Source: Scalindua sp964437425 (lineage in GTDB: Bacteria; Planctomycetota; Brocadiia; Brocadiales; Scalinduaceae). From it: DNA of 6,976 nucleotides. The notes below the pieces were generated by a model. It did not search any database. It was not told the DNA's origin and saw nothing but the letters and a program-made list of their open reading frames with translations. The stretch is taken from positions 1 through 6,976 of the forward strand of contig CAYTGO010000103.1 in the NCBI GenBank assembly GCA_964437425.1. Direction: 5' to 3'. Shown here piece by piece: positions 1 through 5,061 of the stretch. Both the position numbers and the translations under genes were made by a program. Each line of letters opens with the position of its first letter. Positions within the stretch are counted from its first letter, which is position 1.

Positions 1-1
1 C

Positions 2-934
2 GGTAAGCTATTAAGAGGTGTTGGAAGATTCTTCAAGAAACACCTGGATAAAGATGAAGATGAAGATGCTGAAGAAAAGGAGGAACAGGGTGAAGACCGC
101 TCCAAAGGAGGTACTGGATTTGCAACAGGCAAACATGCAAGACAGTTTGCCGCTGAGTTGGGACTGGATGTTTATTCAGATAACCCTTACGTACAGGCAC
201 TAATCCAGGAAGTTGCAAAAGAGAGAGCAAAGGGTTCTATAGGCACCAGCGTTGGACTGTTTTTCCTTGCCCCTGTACAGGGCCTTGGAGTTTTAAGCAA
301 TTCGCTGACCCCGAACGGACTAGATTCTGAAACTGAAAAATTAGTCATGGATGAATCTCCTCCGGAACTCAAATATGTGCTTTCTAAAAAATATGAAGAA
401 GTCCTGGGCTTTGAATATAAGAAAAAGAGTGATTTGAAGAGCTTCCTTGACAACCCCAATTACACACCGCGTGAACAGGCATATCTTTACTATTATCTTA
501 AGCGTTTTGGAAAGCCGGAGGAGGGTTCCGGTGTTGATGGTATAGAAAATGCGATAAAGCATCTCGGTAAGGTTCGTAAGCCGGACGAAGCAACTTTTGC
601 ACTTAATCAGATGGAGTTGTTATCAGCATACCAGAAGTATGCAGGAGACCTAGAGACGTTAATTAGTGTCTCAAACATGCTTGGTGCAGTTAAAGAGGGA
701 AAGCAAATGTTCTTTATTGTCCCTTATGATATTATTGGCAATACGGCTGAAATGAAGAGACTGATGGGTAAAATTGCAACTGCAAAGAAAAAGCATAAAG
801 CAAAAAAAGTCCAACTATGGATCACCGGAAATGCAACGAGCGGTTTTGTATCAGAAGCAAAATCCAAGGACATAAAGGTCAAAAAAAATATCTTACAATT
901 ACCATACTTTACAAAAAAAGAGAGTTCAAAATAA
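2..934 (+). CDS. Hypothetical protein, 5'-partial, with acidic linker
   Basis: The frame is open from base 2 with no stop, so the gene begins upstream; about 310 residues are visible. The TTG at 158 is only an internal Leu codon. In order the visible part has a basic stretch (KLLRGVGRFFKKHL), an acidic Asp/Glu linker encoded at about 47-95, and then a globular region. That region begins GKHARQFAAELGLDVYSDNP and ends with VQLWITGNATSGFVSEA and a Lys-rich tail. The LG(L/V)DVYS(D/T)NP motif and the late WITG motif resemble hypothetical proteins I associate with Desulfobacterota and Planctomycetota, but I know no function for them. There is a moderately hydrophobic stretch GTSVGLFFLAPVQGLGVL, which could be a membrane-associated or buried helix. 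The gene converges on the hydrolase, with 40 bp between stop codons and no clear terminator. Coding status is secure; function is unknown. Confidence 0.85.
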   Translation, partial: GKLLRGVGRFFKKHLDKDEDEDAEEKEEQGEDRSKGGTGFATGKHARQFAAELGLDVYSDNPYVQALIQEVAKERAKGSIGTSVGLFFLAPVQGLGVLSNSLTPNGLDSETEKLVMDESPPELKYVLSKKYEEVLGFEYKKKSDLKSFLDNPNYTPREQAYLYYYLKRFGKPEEGSGVDGIENAIKHLGKVRKPDEATFALNQMELLSAYQKYAGDLETLISVSNMLGAVKEGKQMFFIVPYDIIGNTAEMKRLMGKIATAKKKHKAKKVQLWITGNATSGFVSEAKSKDIKVKKNILQLPYFTKKESSK

Positions 935-974
935 ATAACGTAAGAATATAGTCGCAGTTTATGATTAAGATTAT

Positions 975-1793
975 TTATTTAGAAACTAATTCAAATAAAA
1001 ACGAATAGAATTCTCTGGCCTTATCTATCATAAGCCAGTGAAATGCGCCGTCAAAGGCCTTATATTCCAGCTCGTTCTCCTTCAGGAAATCAACTGTTCC
1101 GGAAGAGATACTTTCCGTTCCATAACAAAATACTTTAGGCATTGAAAGCAAGCAGTATATCCGGCCTGTTTCGCTCCTGTACTTTCCAGGCAGTGCAGTA
1201 TTCCTCTGACATAACTCACGAGCATTTGCCAGAAATGCTTCCGGATTGCAGTCACGTAACGATGAATAGTATCTTTGGCATGAAGGATATTTCTGTCCCC
1301 AATCCTCAAGGACCTTTGCCGTCATAAACTCGTCATGAAACCAGTGTGTAAAATTACCGGCCTCTGCTGCGTTAACAGCTTCCTGTGAAATAATCAGATC
1401 ATATTGGGTTATGTTCCCTTCAATATTTATGAATTTTACTATTTTATTATCTTTGTCAGAGGCGCACAAAAAAGTTGCTATGTCTGCACCCATGGAATGT
1501 CCTATAACGATTAAGTCAGGAATTTTAAAATAGTCGATTATCTTCCATAGTTTTCCAATATAAGTCTCAAACCCGTAATCTCCATTCACAGATTCAGAGC
1601 TTTTACCATACCCGATCAGATCGGGAACTATGATGTTACAATTATCAAATCGCCTGTCCTCAAACACCTCCAGAAAACATTGCCCGGATTCACCCAGTCC
1701 GTGCAGAAATAACAGGGACGTTCTGTCTGGTATTATTTCATTATGCCTGATGTAATTAAATTCGCTTCCCTCTTTGAATATTGTTTCGAACAT
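975..1793 (-). CDS. Alpha/beta hydrolase fold protein
   Basis: This 272-residue protein is of normal length for a single-domain alpha/beta hydrolase. HGLG at residues 31-34 is the oxyanion-hole motif. IVPDLIGYGKS (55-65) is the usual strand and loop after it. GHSMG (98-102) is the nucleophile elbow, with Ser100. INIEGN (122-127) is a motif shared with a subset of these hydrolases. The last helix region carries the likely catalytic His252 (AFHW). The acid position after strand 7 reads YGTES, so Glu227 appears to stand where Asp is usual; this is inference from spacing. No signal peptide is seen, so it is probably cytoplasmic. The substrate cannot be named. The start is the first ATG after an in-frame TAA; no good Shine-Dalgarno precedes it. 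The gene is divergent from the glycosyltransferase. Confidence 0.88.
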   Translation of the reverse strand: MFETIFKEGSEFNYIRHNEIIPDRTSLLFLHGLGESGQCFLEVFEDRRFDNCNIIVPDLIGYGKSSESVNGDYGFETYIGKLWKIIDYFKIPDLIVIGHSMGADIATFLCASDKDNKIVKFINIEGNITQYDLIISQEAVNAAEAGNFTHWFHDEFMTAKVLEDWGQKYPSCQRYYSSLRDCNPEAFLANARELCQRNTALPGKYRSETGRIYCLLSMPKVFCYGTESISSGTVDFLKENELEYKAFDGAFHWLMIDKAREFYSFLFELVSK

Positions 1794-1804
1794 AGTGCGG
1801 TAAT

Positions 1805-1838
1805 TTTACATAGTTCCGGCACAATATTATAGTATAAT
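1805..1838. promoter_or_regulatory. Candidate divergent promoter with AT palindrome
   Basis: The 13-bp palindrome ATTATAGTATAAT (1826-1838, central G) gives -10-like hexamers on both strands. On the plus strand TTTACA (1805-1810), a 17-bp spacer and TATAGT (1828-1833) make a plausible sigma-70 promoter for the glycosyltransferase at 1885. On the minus strand TATACT (1836-1831) and TATAAT (1831-1826) could serve the hydrolase at 1793, but no good -35 box is seen for them. The region between the two start codons is only 91 bp, so shared control is likely. This is inferred from sequence only. Confidence 0.4.
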
Positions 1839-1884
1839 CACTGGCCAGAACAGGCAGCCTCACAGTAAGAAATAAAATCGAAAA

Positions 1885-3009
1885 ATGACAAAAGCACTTA
1901 GAGTTCTTGCACTTGAGCCGTACCATGGCGGCAGCCACAAGGCATTCCTGGATGGCTGGATGCGATACAGCCAACATGAATGGACACTGCTTAGTCTTCC
2001 TCCATGGAAGTGGAAATGGCGCATGCGTCATTCGGCCATAACCCTTGCCGGTAAGACTTCTGAGAAAATAAATGAAGGAGGAGATTGGGATATCATATTT
2101 TGCTCTGACATGCTCAATCTTGCAGAGTACTTAGGACTGGTCCCTCAGTCTATACAGAAACTTCCGTCAATAGTTTATTTTCATGAGAACCAATTGACCT
2201 ATCCGGTTGCACATCCACAGGAATTTGATTTTCATTATGTACTGACAAATCTCATAACCGCACTGGCTGCCACTGAGGTGTGGTTCAACTCTTTATACCA
2301 CCAGAATATTTTCTTAGGGGAACTTCGGGGTTTCCTGAAACGCATGCCTGATTTTCAGCCTTTAGAGGCTGTTGAAGATGTTTGGAACAAATCTCTTGTG
2401 CGGCATCCGGGAATAGATCAGCTTCCAAAAAGGGGAAAGAGGACTCCCGGTCCCATACGAATTGTATGGGCAGCAAGGTGGGAACACGACAAAAACCCTG
2501 AACTCTTTTTCAAATCTCTTCAAATTCTGAAAGCACGAAAGATAGAATTCAGGATCAGTGTCATGGGAGAACAGTTCAGGCAGAGCCCTGATGTCTTTGA
2601 CTCTGCAAAGAAGGAGTTTGCAGATCATATAGATCGATGGGGATATCAGCAGGAGCGTAGTGACTACGAAACAGCACTTACAGAAGCAGATGTCTTCGTG
2701 TCTACTGCCGATCATGAATTTTTTGGATTTAGTGTTCTTGAGGCAGTAGCGGCAGGAGCATTCCCACTTGTTCCCGAAAGGCTCGCTTACCCGGAGACAC
2801 TTGGGCTGGATTCCGGCAATGAAGTCTTTTACTATAAAGGCGGAGCAGATCAATTAGCCGAACGACTGATTCAACTGTCTGAAAAAATCAGGGATAACAA
2901 CCTGTGGGATGGCAACCCTGATCGTGCAATCCGCATAGTCGAGAAATTCTTCTGGAAGACAAAAGCCGGATTACTGGACGAGGAATTAAAAAGACTTACT
3001 CACCGCTAA
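1885..3009 (+). CDS. Glycosyltransferase, tRNA-queuosine mannosyltransferase (DUF3524/QTMAN) family
   Basis: This 374-residue protein has the two-domain layout of the GTDC1/QTMAN family. The N-terminal DUF3524-type domain (about 7-175) shows LALEPYHGGSHKAF (8-21), the aromatic run LPPWKWKWRMRHSA (38-51), and the signature FHENQLTYP (99-107). The C-terminal GT-B half (about 190-340) shows VWAARWEHDKNPE (194-206), the donor-side strand and loop. It also shows an E-x7-E motif, E278-FFGFSVL-E286, typical of retaining GT4-like enzymes. The vertebrate homologue attaches mannose to queuosine in tRNA-Asp. The same reaction here is an inference; another queuosine-type or small acceptor is possible. 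The protein is cytoplasmic with no signal peptide. The start is fixed by an in-frame TAA at 1873 and ATG at 1885; no clear Shine-Dalgarno is visible. The last codons, ACT CAC CGC TAA, lie inside a dispersed repeat. Confidence 0.88.
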   Translation: MTKALRVLALEPYHGGSHKAFLDGWMRYSQHEWTLLSLPPWKWKWRMRHSAITLAGKTSEKINEGGDWDIIFCSDMLNLAEYLGLVPQSIQKLPSIVYFHENQLTYPVAHPQEFDFHYVLTNLITALAATEVWFNSLYHQNIFLGELRGFLKRMPDFQPLEAVEDVWNKSLVRHPGIDQLPKRGKRTPGPIRIVWAARWEHDKNPELFFKSLQILKARKIEFRISVMGEQFRQSPDVFDSAKKEFADHIDRWGYQQERSDYETALTEADVFVSTADHEFFGFSVLEAVAAGAFPLVPERLAYPETLGLDSGNEVFYYKGGADQLAERLIQLSEKIRDNNLWDGNPDRAIRIVEKFFWKTKAGLLDEELKRLTHR

Positions 3010-3066
3010 GACGCTCCCCGGACAAAAAGCGCCGCGGACAAGAGGAGCGCAAAGAAAAAGAAGAAA
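2998..3066 (+). repeat. Left copy of a ~68-bp inverted repeat
   Basis: Starting at ACTCACCGCTAAGACGC, this stretch matches the reverse complement of 6322-6389 with about eight differences, including one-base indels. Shared words include GACGCTCCCCGGAC, AGCGCCG, GGACAAGA and GAGCGCAAAGAAA. The repeat begins inside the glycosyltransferase gene and provides its final Thr-His-Arg codons and the TAA stop. It belongs to the CACCGC-AGAGACGC type of spacer repeat. Confidence 0.8.
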
Positions 3067-3081
3067 CAGAGAAAGAAATAT

Positions 3082-3151
3082 ACATCTTAGGAAAGCAGGT
3101 CTCCTGAGGCGACCCTGTTAGATAGCTCTAGATCCGACTCGGTCGGGAATT
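3082..3151 (+). repeat. Three-hairpin element, copy A
   Basis: After a leader CTTAGGAAAG come three predicted small stem-loops. Hairpin I is CAGG-TC closing on GA-C-CCTG (about 3097-3117). Hairpin II is TAGA-tagc-TCTA (3119-3130). Hairpin III is CCGAC-tcg-GTCGG (3134-3146). Positions 3085-3151 are identical to 4590-4656 in copy D. The copy lies about 75 bases after the glycosyltransferase stop, in the same direction. There is no U-tract, so it is not a normal terminator. It may be a structured RNA or a small mobile element; strand is assigned by the paired copies. Confidence 0.7.
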
Positions 3152-3207
3152 ACAGGCCGCCGGAGGCGCCCCTTGAAGCAGCTTTCAGGCCCGACTCAGT
3201 AGGGAAG
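3152..3207 (+). repeat. Three-hairpin element, copy B, tandem to A
   Basis: It directly follows copy A and shares ordered words with it: CAGG, GAGGCG, CCCT, AGCT, CGACTC and GGGAA. Hairpin I is CGCC-gga-GGCG, hairpin II is TGAA-gcagct-TTCA (3174-3187), and hairpin III is CCC-g-AC-tca-GT-a-GGG (3190-3204). The sequence differs from A at many places while each hairpin is still paired. It lacks the CTTAGGAAAG leader. Confidence 0.6.
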
Positions 3208-3227
3208 GGTTTAAAATCCAAAACTTC

Positions 3228-3244
3228 GCGCCTTAGCAGTGAGT
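3228..3244 (-). repeat. Inverted partner of 2998-3014
   Basis: GCGCCTTAGCAGTGAGT matches the reverse complement of ACTCACCGCTAAGACGC (2998-3014) at 15 of 17 positions. The pair encloses the tandem hairpin elements A and B, so this 247-bp block has terminal-inverted-repeat-like ends. Confidence 0.55.
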
Positions 3245-3253
3245 GCTTTTTTC
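3235..3253 (+). terminator. Weak candidate Rho-independent terminator
   Basis: AGCA-gtgag-TGCT is a 4-bp stem followed directly by TTTTTTC. It could end a transcript from the glycosyltransferase that runs through hairpin elements A and B. The stem is short, and the same bases form part of a dispersed repeat, so this may be chance. Confidence 0.25.
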
Positions 3254-3257
3254 TTTT

Positions 3258-3293
3258 CAACCATCAATTGACAATCAACAATCGTCAATCATA
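3258..3293. repeat. CAATCAACAATC-type low-complexity spacer repeat
   Basis: The tract is built of degenerate 7-10 base words: CATCAATTG, ACAATCAAC, AATCGTCAATCAT. It resembles the ATTGTTGATTGTC-type intergenic repeats I know from several environmental bacterial genomes. It has no coding potential. Confidence 0.45.
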
Positions 3294-3301
3294 GATTCCT
3301 C

Positions 3302-3332
3302 TTGCTTTAGGAAGTTACCTAAGTATTATAAT
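3302..3332 (+). promoter_or_regulatory. Candidate promoter for the GAF gene
   Basis: A perfect TATAAT lies at 3327-3332. A poor -35 (TTGCTT, 3302-3307) sits 19 bp upstream of it. The -10 box falls in the loop of an inverted repeat CTAAG (3319-3323) / CTTAG (3334-3338), which could be an operator. A transcript from here would have a leader of about 95 nt before the ATG at 3435. Confidence 0.3.
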
Positions 3333-3420
3333 CCTTAGTATTTCTACAAGCTATCTAATTATCATTTCAAACAGGTATCATTAAAATAGTGCTGTTATAC
3401 AGAAACTGGTTAATAACTTG

Positions 3421-3427
3421 TAAGGAG
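3421..3427 (+). promoter_or_regulatory. Shine-Dalgarno of the GAF gene
   Basis: TAAGGAG with a 7-nt A-rich spacer before the ATG at 3435 fixes the start. It is one of only two strong ribosome binding sites in the window. Confidence 0.8.
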
Positions 3428-3434
3428 CAAAAAA

Positions 3435-4133
3435 ATGAGAAACAATGAGGTCAAGATTGAGGTACCAACAGACCTTCTGGAAAACTGGCAGGAAATCGTT
3501 AATATTTTGGCTGAAATGATTGGAGTCCCTGCCGCATTGATTATGCGATTTACAGACCCTCACATTGAGGTTTTTGTTTCGAGCAATAGCGAGGGAAATC
3601 CTTACCATCCCGGAGATAAGGAGACGTTATATGACTCTGGTTTGTATTGCGAAACGGTGATCAAAGCACAAAGCAAGCTTCTCGTTCCTGATGCCTTGGC
3701 AGACGCAAACTGGAAAAACAACCCGGACGTCAAGTTAAATATGATTTCCTATTTGGGCTTTCCTATTCTATTGCCAAACAAAAAGCCGTTTGGAACTATT
3801 TGTGTTCTGGATAACAAGCCAAACACATATTCAAAAACAATCGAAAAACTCATGCTGAAATTTAGTAGCTTGATAGAATCGCATCTTGAAACGATTTACA
3901 TGAACCAAATTCTTGGTGACAAGAATAAACAAGTGACAGACTATTTGATGGAACTTCAAGCCCTGCGGGGTTTTGTTACTATTTGCTCAAACTGCAAGAG
4001 TATCAGAGACGATCAAGATAATTGGCATCCTATTGAGCATTATCTTATTCAGCATCCTGAAGCTGATTTCAGTCACGGTATCTGCCAGGAGTGTAAGGAT
4101 ATGCTTTATCCGGGTTTTACTGAAGACTCCTAA
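3435..4133 (+). CDS. GAF-domain protein with C-terminal Cys4 module
   Basis: This 232-residue soluble protein has two parts. Residues about 15-155 form a GAF domain: WQEIVNILAEMIGVPAAL, the sensor-core segment GLYCETV (69-75), LLVPDALAD (82-90), and MISYLGFPILLP with FGTICVLD (103-126). GAF domains bind small ligands such as cyclic nucleotides, haem or bilins; which applies here cannot be read. A helical linker (about 156-175) leads to a small module, ALRGFVTICSNCKSIRDD, then HGICQECKDMLYP. Cys184, Cys187, Cys217 and Cys220 are positioned to bind a metal, probably zinc. The same module ends many PAS/GAF signalling proteins. No GGDEF, EAL, HD-GYP, kinase or DNA-binding output is present, so the protein is a stand-alone sensor. 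It has strong codon-by-codon coding character and a good ribosome site. The GAF assignment is firm; the partner is unknown. Confidence 0.9.
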   Translation: MRNNEVKIEVPTDLLENWQEIVNILAEMIGVPAALIMRFTDPHIEVFVSSNSEGNPYHPGDKETLYDSGLYCETVIKAQSKLLVPDALADANWKNNPDVKLNMISYLGFPILLPNKKPFGTICVLDNKPNTYSKTIEKLMLKFSSLIESHLETIYMNQILGDKNKQVTDYLMELQALRGFVTICSNCKSIRDDQDNWHPIEHYLIQHPEADFSHGICQECKDMLYPGFTEDS

Positions 4134-4191
4134 AAACCACATCTCACCCGCCTAACAAGAGAGAGACGATTTGGACGCAGATAAAAACGAT

Positions 4192-4268
4192 ACATCTTAG
4201 GAAAGCAGGCCGCCCGTCGCCTGAAGACGACCCTGTGAGCATCTTCAAGATCCGCCACTGGCGGGAAG
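4192..4268 (+). repeat. Three-hairpin element, copy C (divergent)
   Basis: It shares the leader ACATCTTAGGAAAGCAGG with copy A, then diverges. Hairpin I is longer, with CGTC-gcctgaa-GACG before ACCCTG. Hairpin II is TGAG-catc-TTCA (4236-4247). Hairpin III is CCGCC-act-GGCGG (4252-4264), where A and D have CCGAC/GTCGG, so an A-T pair is replaced by C-G. It lies about 60 bases after the stop of the GAF gene in the same direction, matching the placement of copy A after the glycosyltransferase. Confidence 0.65.
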
Positions 4269-4280
4269 CTATCCGTGTAA

Positions 4281-4412
4281 ACTCAAATGACCAAGCTCAA
4301 ATGCCAAATCAATGCTTTAAGTCCAAATGGACTAAACAGTAGATGCCTTTTTTTAGATTTGAGCTTTTGATTTTAGATTTCATTTGAACTTTGGATTTTG
4401 ACATTTGGATTT
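4281..4412. repeat. CAAATG/CATTTG low-complexity inverted spacer repeat
   Basis: The left half carries CTCAAATGACCAAGCTCAAAT-type words. The right half carries the same words reversed, such as ATTTGAGCTT, CATTTGAACTTTGG and GACATTTGG. AAGCTCAAAT (4293-4302) is exactly complementary to ATTTGAGCTT (4357-4366). Between the halves is AGTCCA-aa-TGGACT (4320-4333), a perfect 6-bp stem, and a T run (4348-4354). It resembles dispersed AAATG-type spacer repeats; no gene is seen. Confidence 0.5.
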
Positions 4413-4427
4413 AATAACTTCCTTATA

Positions 4428-4448
4428 ACTTTAGTTCACTTCACACTT
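4428..4448 (+). repeat. 21-bp direct repeat, copy 1
   Basis: The 21 bases starting ACTTTAGTTCACTTC are identical to 4685-4705. The two copies bracket the CACGGATT tract, the 18-bp palindrome and hairpin copy D. They may mark the limits of a duplicated or inserted block, or simply be another spacer repeat. Confidence 0.6.
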
Positions 4449-4458
4449 CTCTTAATTA

Positions 4459-4493
4459 GCCACGGATTTGCACGGATTAACACTGATAAAAAG
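4459..4493 (+). repeat. CCACGGATTTGCACGGATTAAC-type spacer repeat
   Basis: Two CACGGATT words (4461-4468, 4471-4478) are followed by AACACTGATAAAAA. This is a very widespread kind of intergenic repeat in environmental bacterial genomes, recognised from memory. It shows no coding potential. Related CACGAA words follow at about 4549-4577. Confidence 0.6.
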
Positions 4494-4509
4494 ACAAATG
4501 GCAGGAAAG

Positions 4510-4527
4510 TGTGCACGATCGTGCACA
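4510..4527. repeat. 18-bp perfect palindrome
   Basis: TGTGCACGATCGTGCACA is fully self-complementary with no loop, which suits a dimeric DNA-binding protein better than an RNA hairpin. It lies about 375 bases from the nearest start or stop codon, so no gene is an obvious target. Confidence 0.6.
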
Positions 4528-4586
4528 TAGGTTAAAGATGAAAGAAAGACACGAATTTCACTAATTGGCACGAAAAAAGAGATGAT

Positions 4587-4661
4587 ACCTCTTAGGAAAG
4601 CAGGTCTCCTGAGGCGACCCTGTTAGATAGCTCTAGATCCGACTCGGTCGGGAATTGCAGG
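4587..4661 (+). repeat. Three-hairpin element, copy D
   Basis: Positions 4590-4656 are identical to 3085-3151 of copy A. Hairpin III is at 4639-4651. The match continues as G/ACAGG (4657-4661), the first bases of the next unit, and then ends. D therefore looks like A plus the truncated start of a second unit. The copy lies in a gene-free stretch next to degenerate CACGAA spacer words. Confidence 0.7.
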
Positions 4662-4684
4662 AAAAAAGCCTTTAACTTTAGCTC

Positions 4685-4705
4685 ACTTTAGTTCACTTCA
4701 CACTT
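4685..4705 (+). repeat. 21-bp direct repeat, copy 2
   Basis: Identical to 4428-4448. It is also preceded by a similar AGCTCACTTTAG word, suggesting a short local array of CACTTTAGTT-type units. Confidence 0.6.
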
Positions 4706-4729
4706 TAGGCACTTAGTTTAAATGTATCC

Positions 4730-4767
4730 ATTTAGCGGAAATGGCAATGTTGCCAAATCCGCTGAAT
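4730..4767 (+). repeat. TGGCAA-core palindrome H1
   Basis: The outer stem ATTTAGCGGA pairs with TCCGCTGAAT (one G-T wobble). Then come an AA/AA internal loop, the core TGGCAA and loop TG, and TTGCCA. It is the first of four tandem members spaced over about 200 bp. Confidence 0.75.
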
Positions 4768-4772
4768 ACCAT

Positions 4773-4816
4773 GCTATTTATCCAAAATGCCAGCATTGCC
4801 AAAATGGCTAAATAGC
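4773..4816 (+). repeat. TGGCAA-core palindrome H2 (degenerate core)
   Basis: The outer stem GCTATTTA-t-CCA pairs with TGG-c-TAAATAGC. An AAA/AAA internal loop follows, and the core TGCCA-gcat-TGCCA has one C-C mismatch. It is the least perfect member. Confidence 0.65.
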
Positions 4817-4846
4817 GCTAAGAGATGATAGAGACATTATTTGCGA

Positions 4847-4888
4847 CTATTTGGGGAAAATGCCAGGATTGGCAAAATCCCCAAATAG
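4847..4888 (+). repeat. TGGCAA-core palindrome H3
   Basis: The outer stem CTATTTGGGGA pairs perfectly with TCCCCAAATAG (11 bp). Next come an AAA/AAA internal loop and the core TGCCA-ggat-TGGCA. The core here is inverted in sense relative to H1 but still paired. Confidence 0.75.
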
Positions 4889-4894
4889 CTAAAC

Positions 4895-4932
4895 ATTTAC
4901 CAAAATTGGCAAGGTTGCCAAAACTGGTAAAT
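4895..4932 (+). repeat. TGGCAA-core palindrome H4
   Basis: The outer stem ATTTACCA pairs with TGGTAAAT. An AAA/AAC internal loop follows, then the core TTGGCAA-gg-TTGCCAA (7 bp). It ends TAAATAGCG, matching the ends of H2 and the start of H5 when reversed. Confidence 0.75.
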
Positions 4933-4935
4933 AGC

Positions 4936-4962
4936 GATCTATTTCTTAAAGATCTCTTTTTT
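4936..4962 (+). terminator. Weak candidate terminator
   Basis: GATCT (4936-4940) and AGATC (4950-4954) form a 5-bp stem followed by TC and six T. It could stop rightward transcription running through the palindrome array before the oppositely oriented gene at 5062. The stem is short and AT-rich. Confidence 0.3.
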
Positions 4963-5039
4963 GTATTAAAAAGTGGTGTTTAAGGCAATAAATAACCACA
5001 TTTCAGAGGCCTTATTCTTTTAAATCAACAACTTAGCTT

Positions 5040-5058
5040 GGTCCGACCCCAGTGACCC
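5040..5058 (-). repeat. GGGGTCGGACC-type motif, left
   Basis: On the minus strand this reads AGGGTCACTGGGGTCGGACC, just after the stop of the 5062-5826 gene. It resembles the GGGGTCAGACC repeats I associate with REP-type elements and their transposases, but no transposase is present here. A related motif, AGGGTCAAACC, lies at 5873-5883 in the opposite orientation. Confidence 0.4.
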
Positions 5059-5061
5059 TTG

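Noticed and set aside
18..203. ORF in the frame overlapping the acidic linker region
   Set aside because: It overlaps the long open frame 2-934 and is a by-product of GA-rich linker codons.
158..934. Complete gene starting at TTG 158
   Set aside because: The same frame stays open to base 2 with protein-like sequence and the TTG has no ribosome site; the gene is better read as 5'-partial.
3119..3147. tRNA fragment
   Set aside because: ATAGCTC resembles a D-arm start, but no acceptor stem, anticodon arm or T-loop GTTCGA can be placed.
3082..3151. Cyclic-di-GMP-I (GEMM) riboswitch
   Set aside because: AAAGC and GATAGC words faintly recall the 3' half of that aptamer, but the conserved GCAAACC hairpin is absent and the element lies downstream of genes, in tandem with a copy lacking these words.
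4320..4354. Rho-independent terminator for the GAF gene
   Set aside because: The AGTCCA/TGGACT stem has only a 2-base loop and the T run starts about 14 bases later, so the spacing is wrong.
4730..4932. CRISPR array
   Set aside because: The four units are palindromes with differing arms and irregular spacing, not identical direct repeats with unique spacers, and there is no cas gene.
4730..4932. Series of Rho-independent terminators
   Set aside because: The hairpins have no following T tract; only the separate weak stem at 4936-4954 does.
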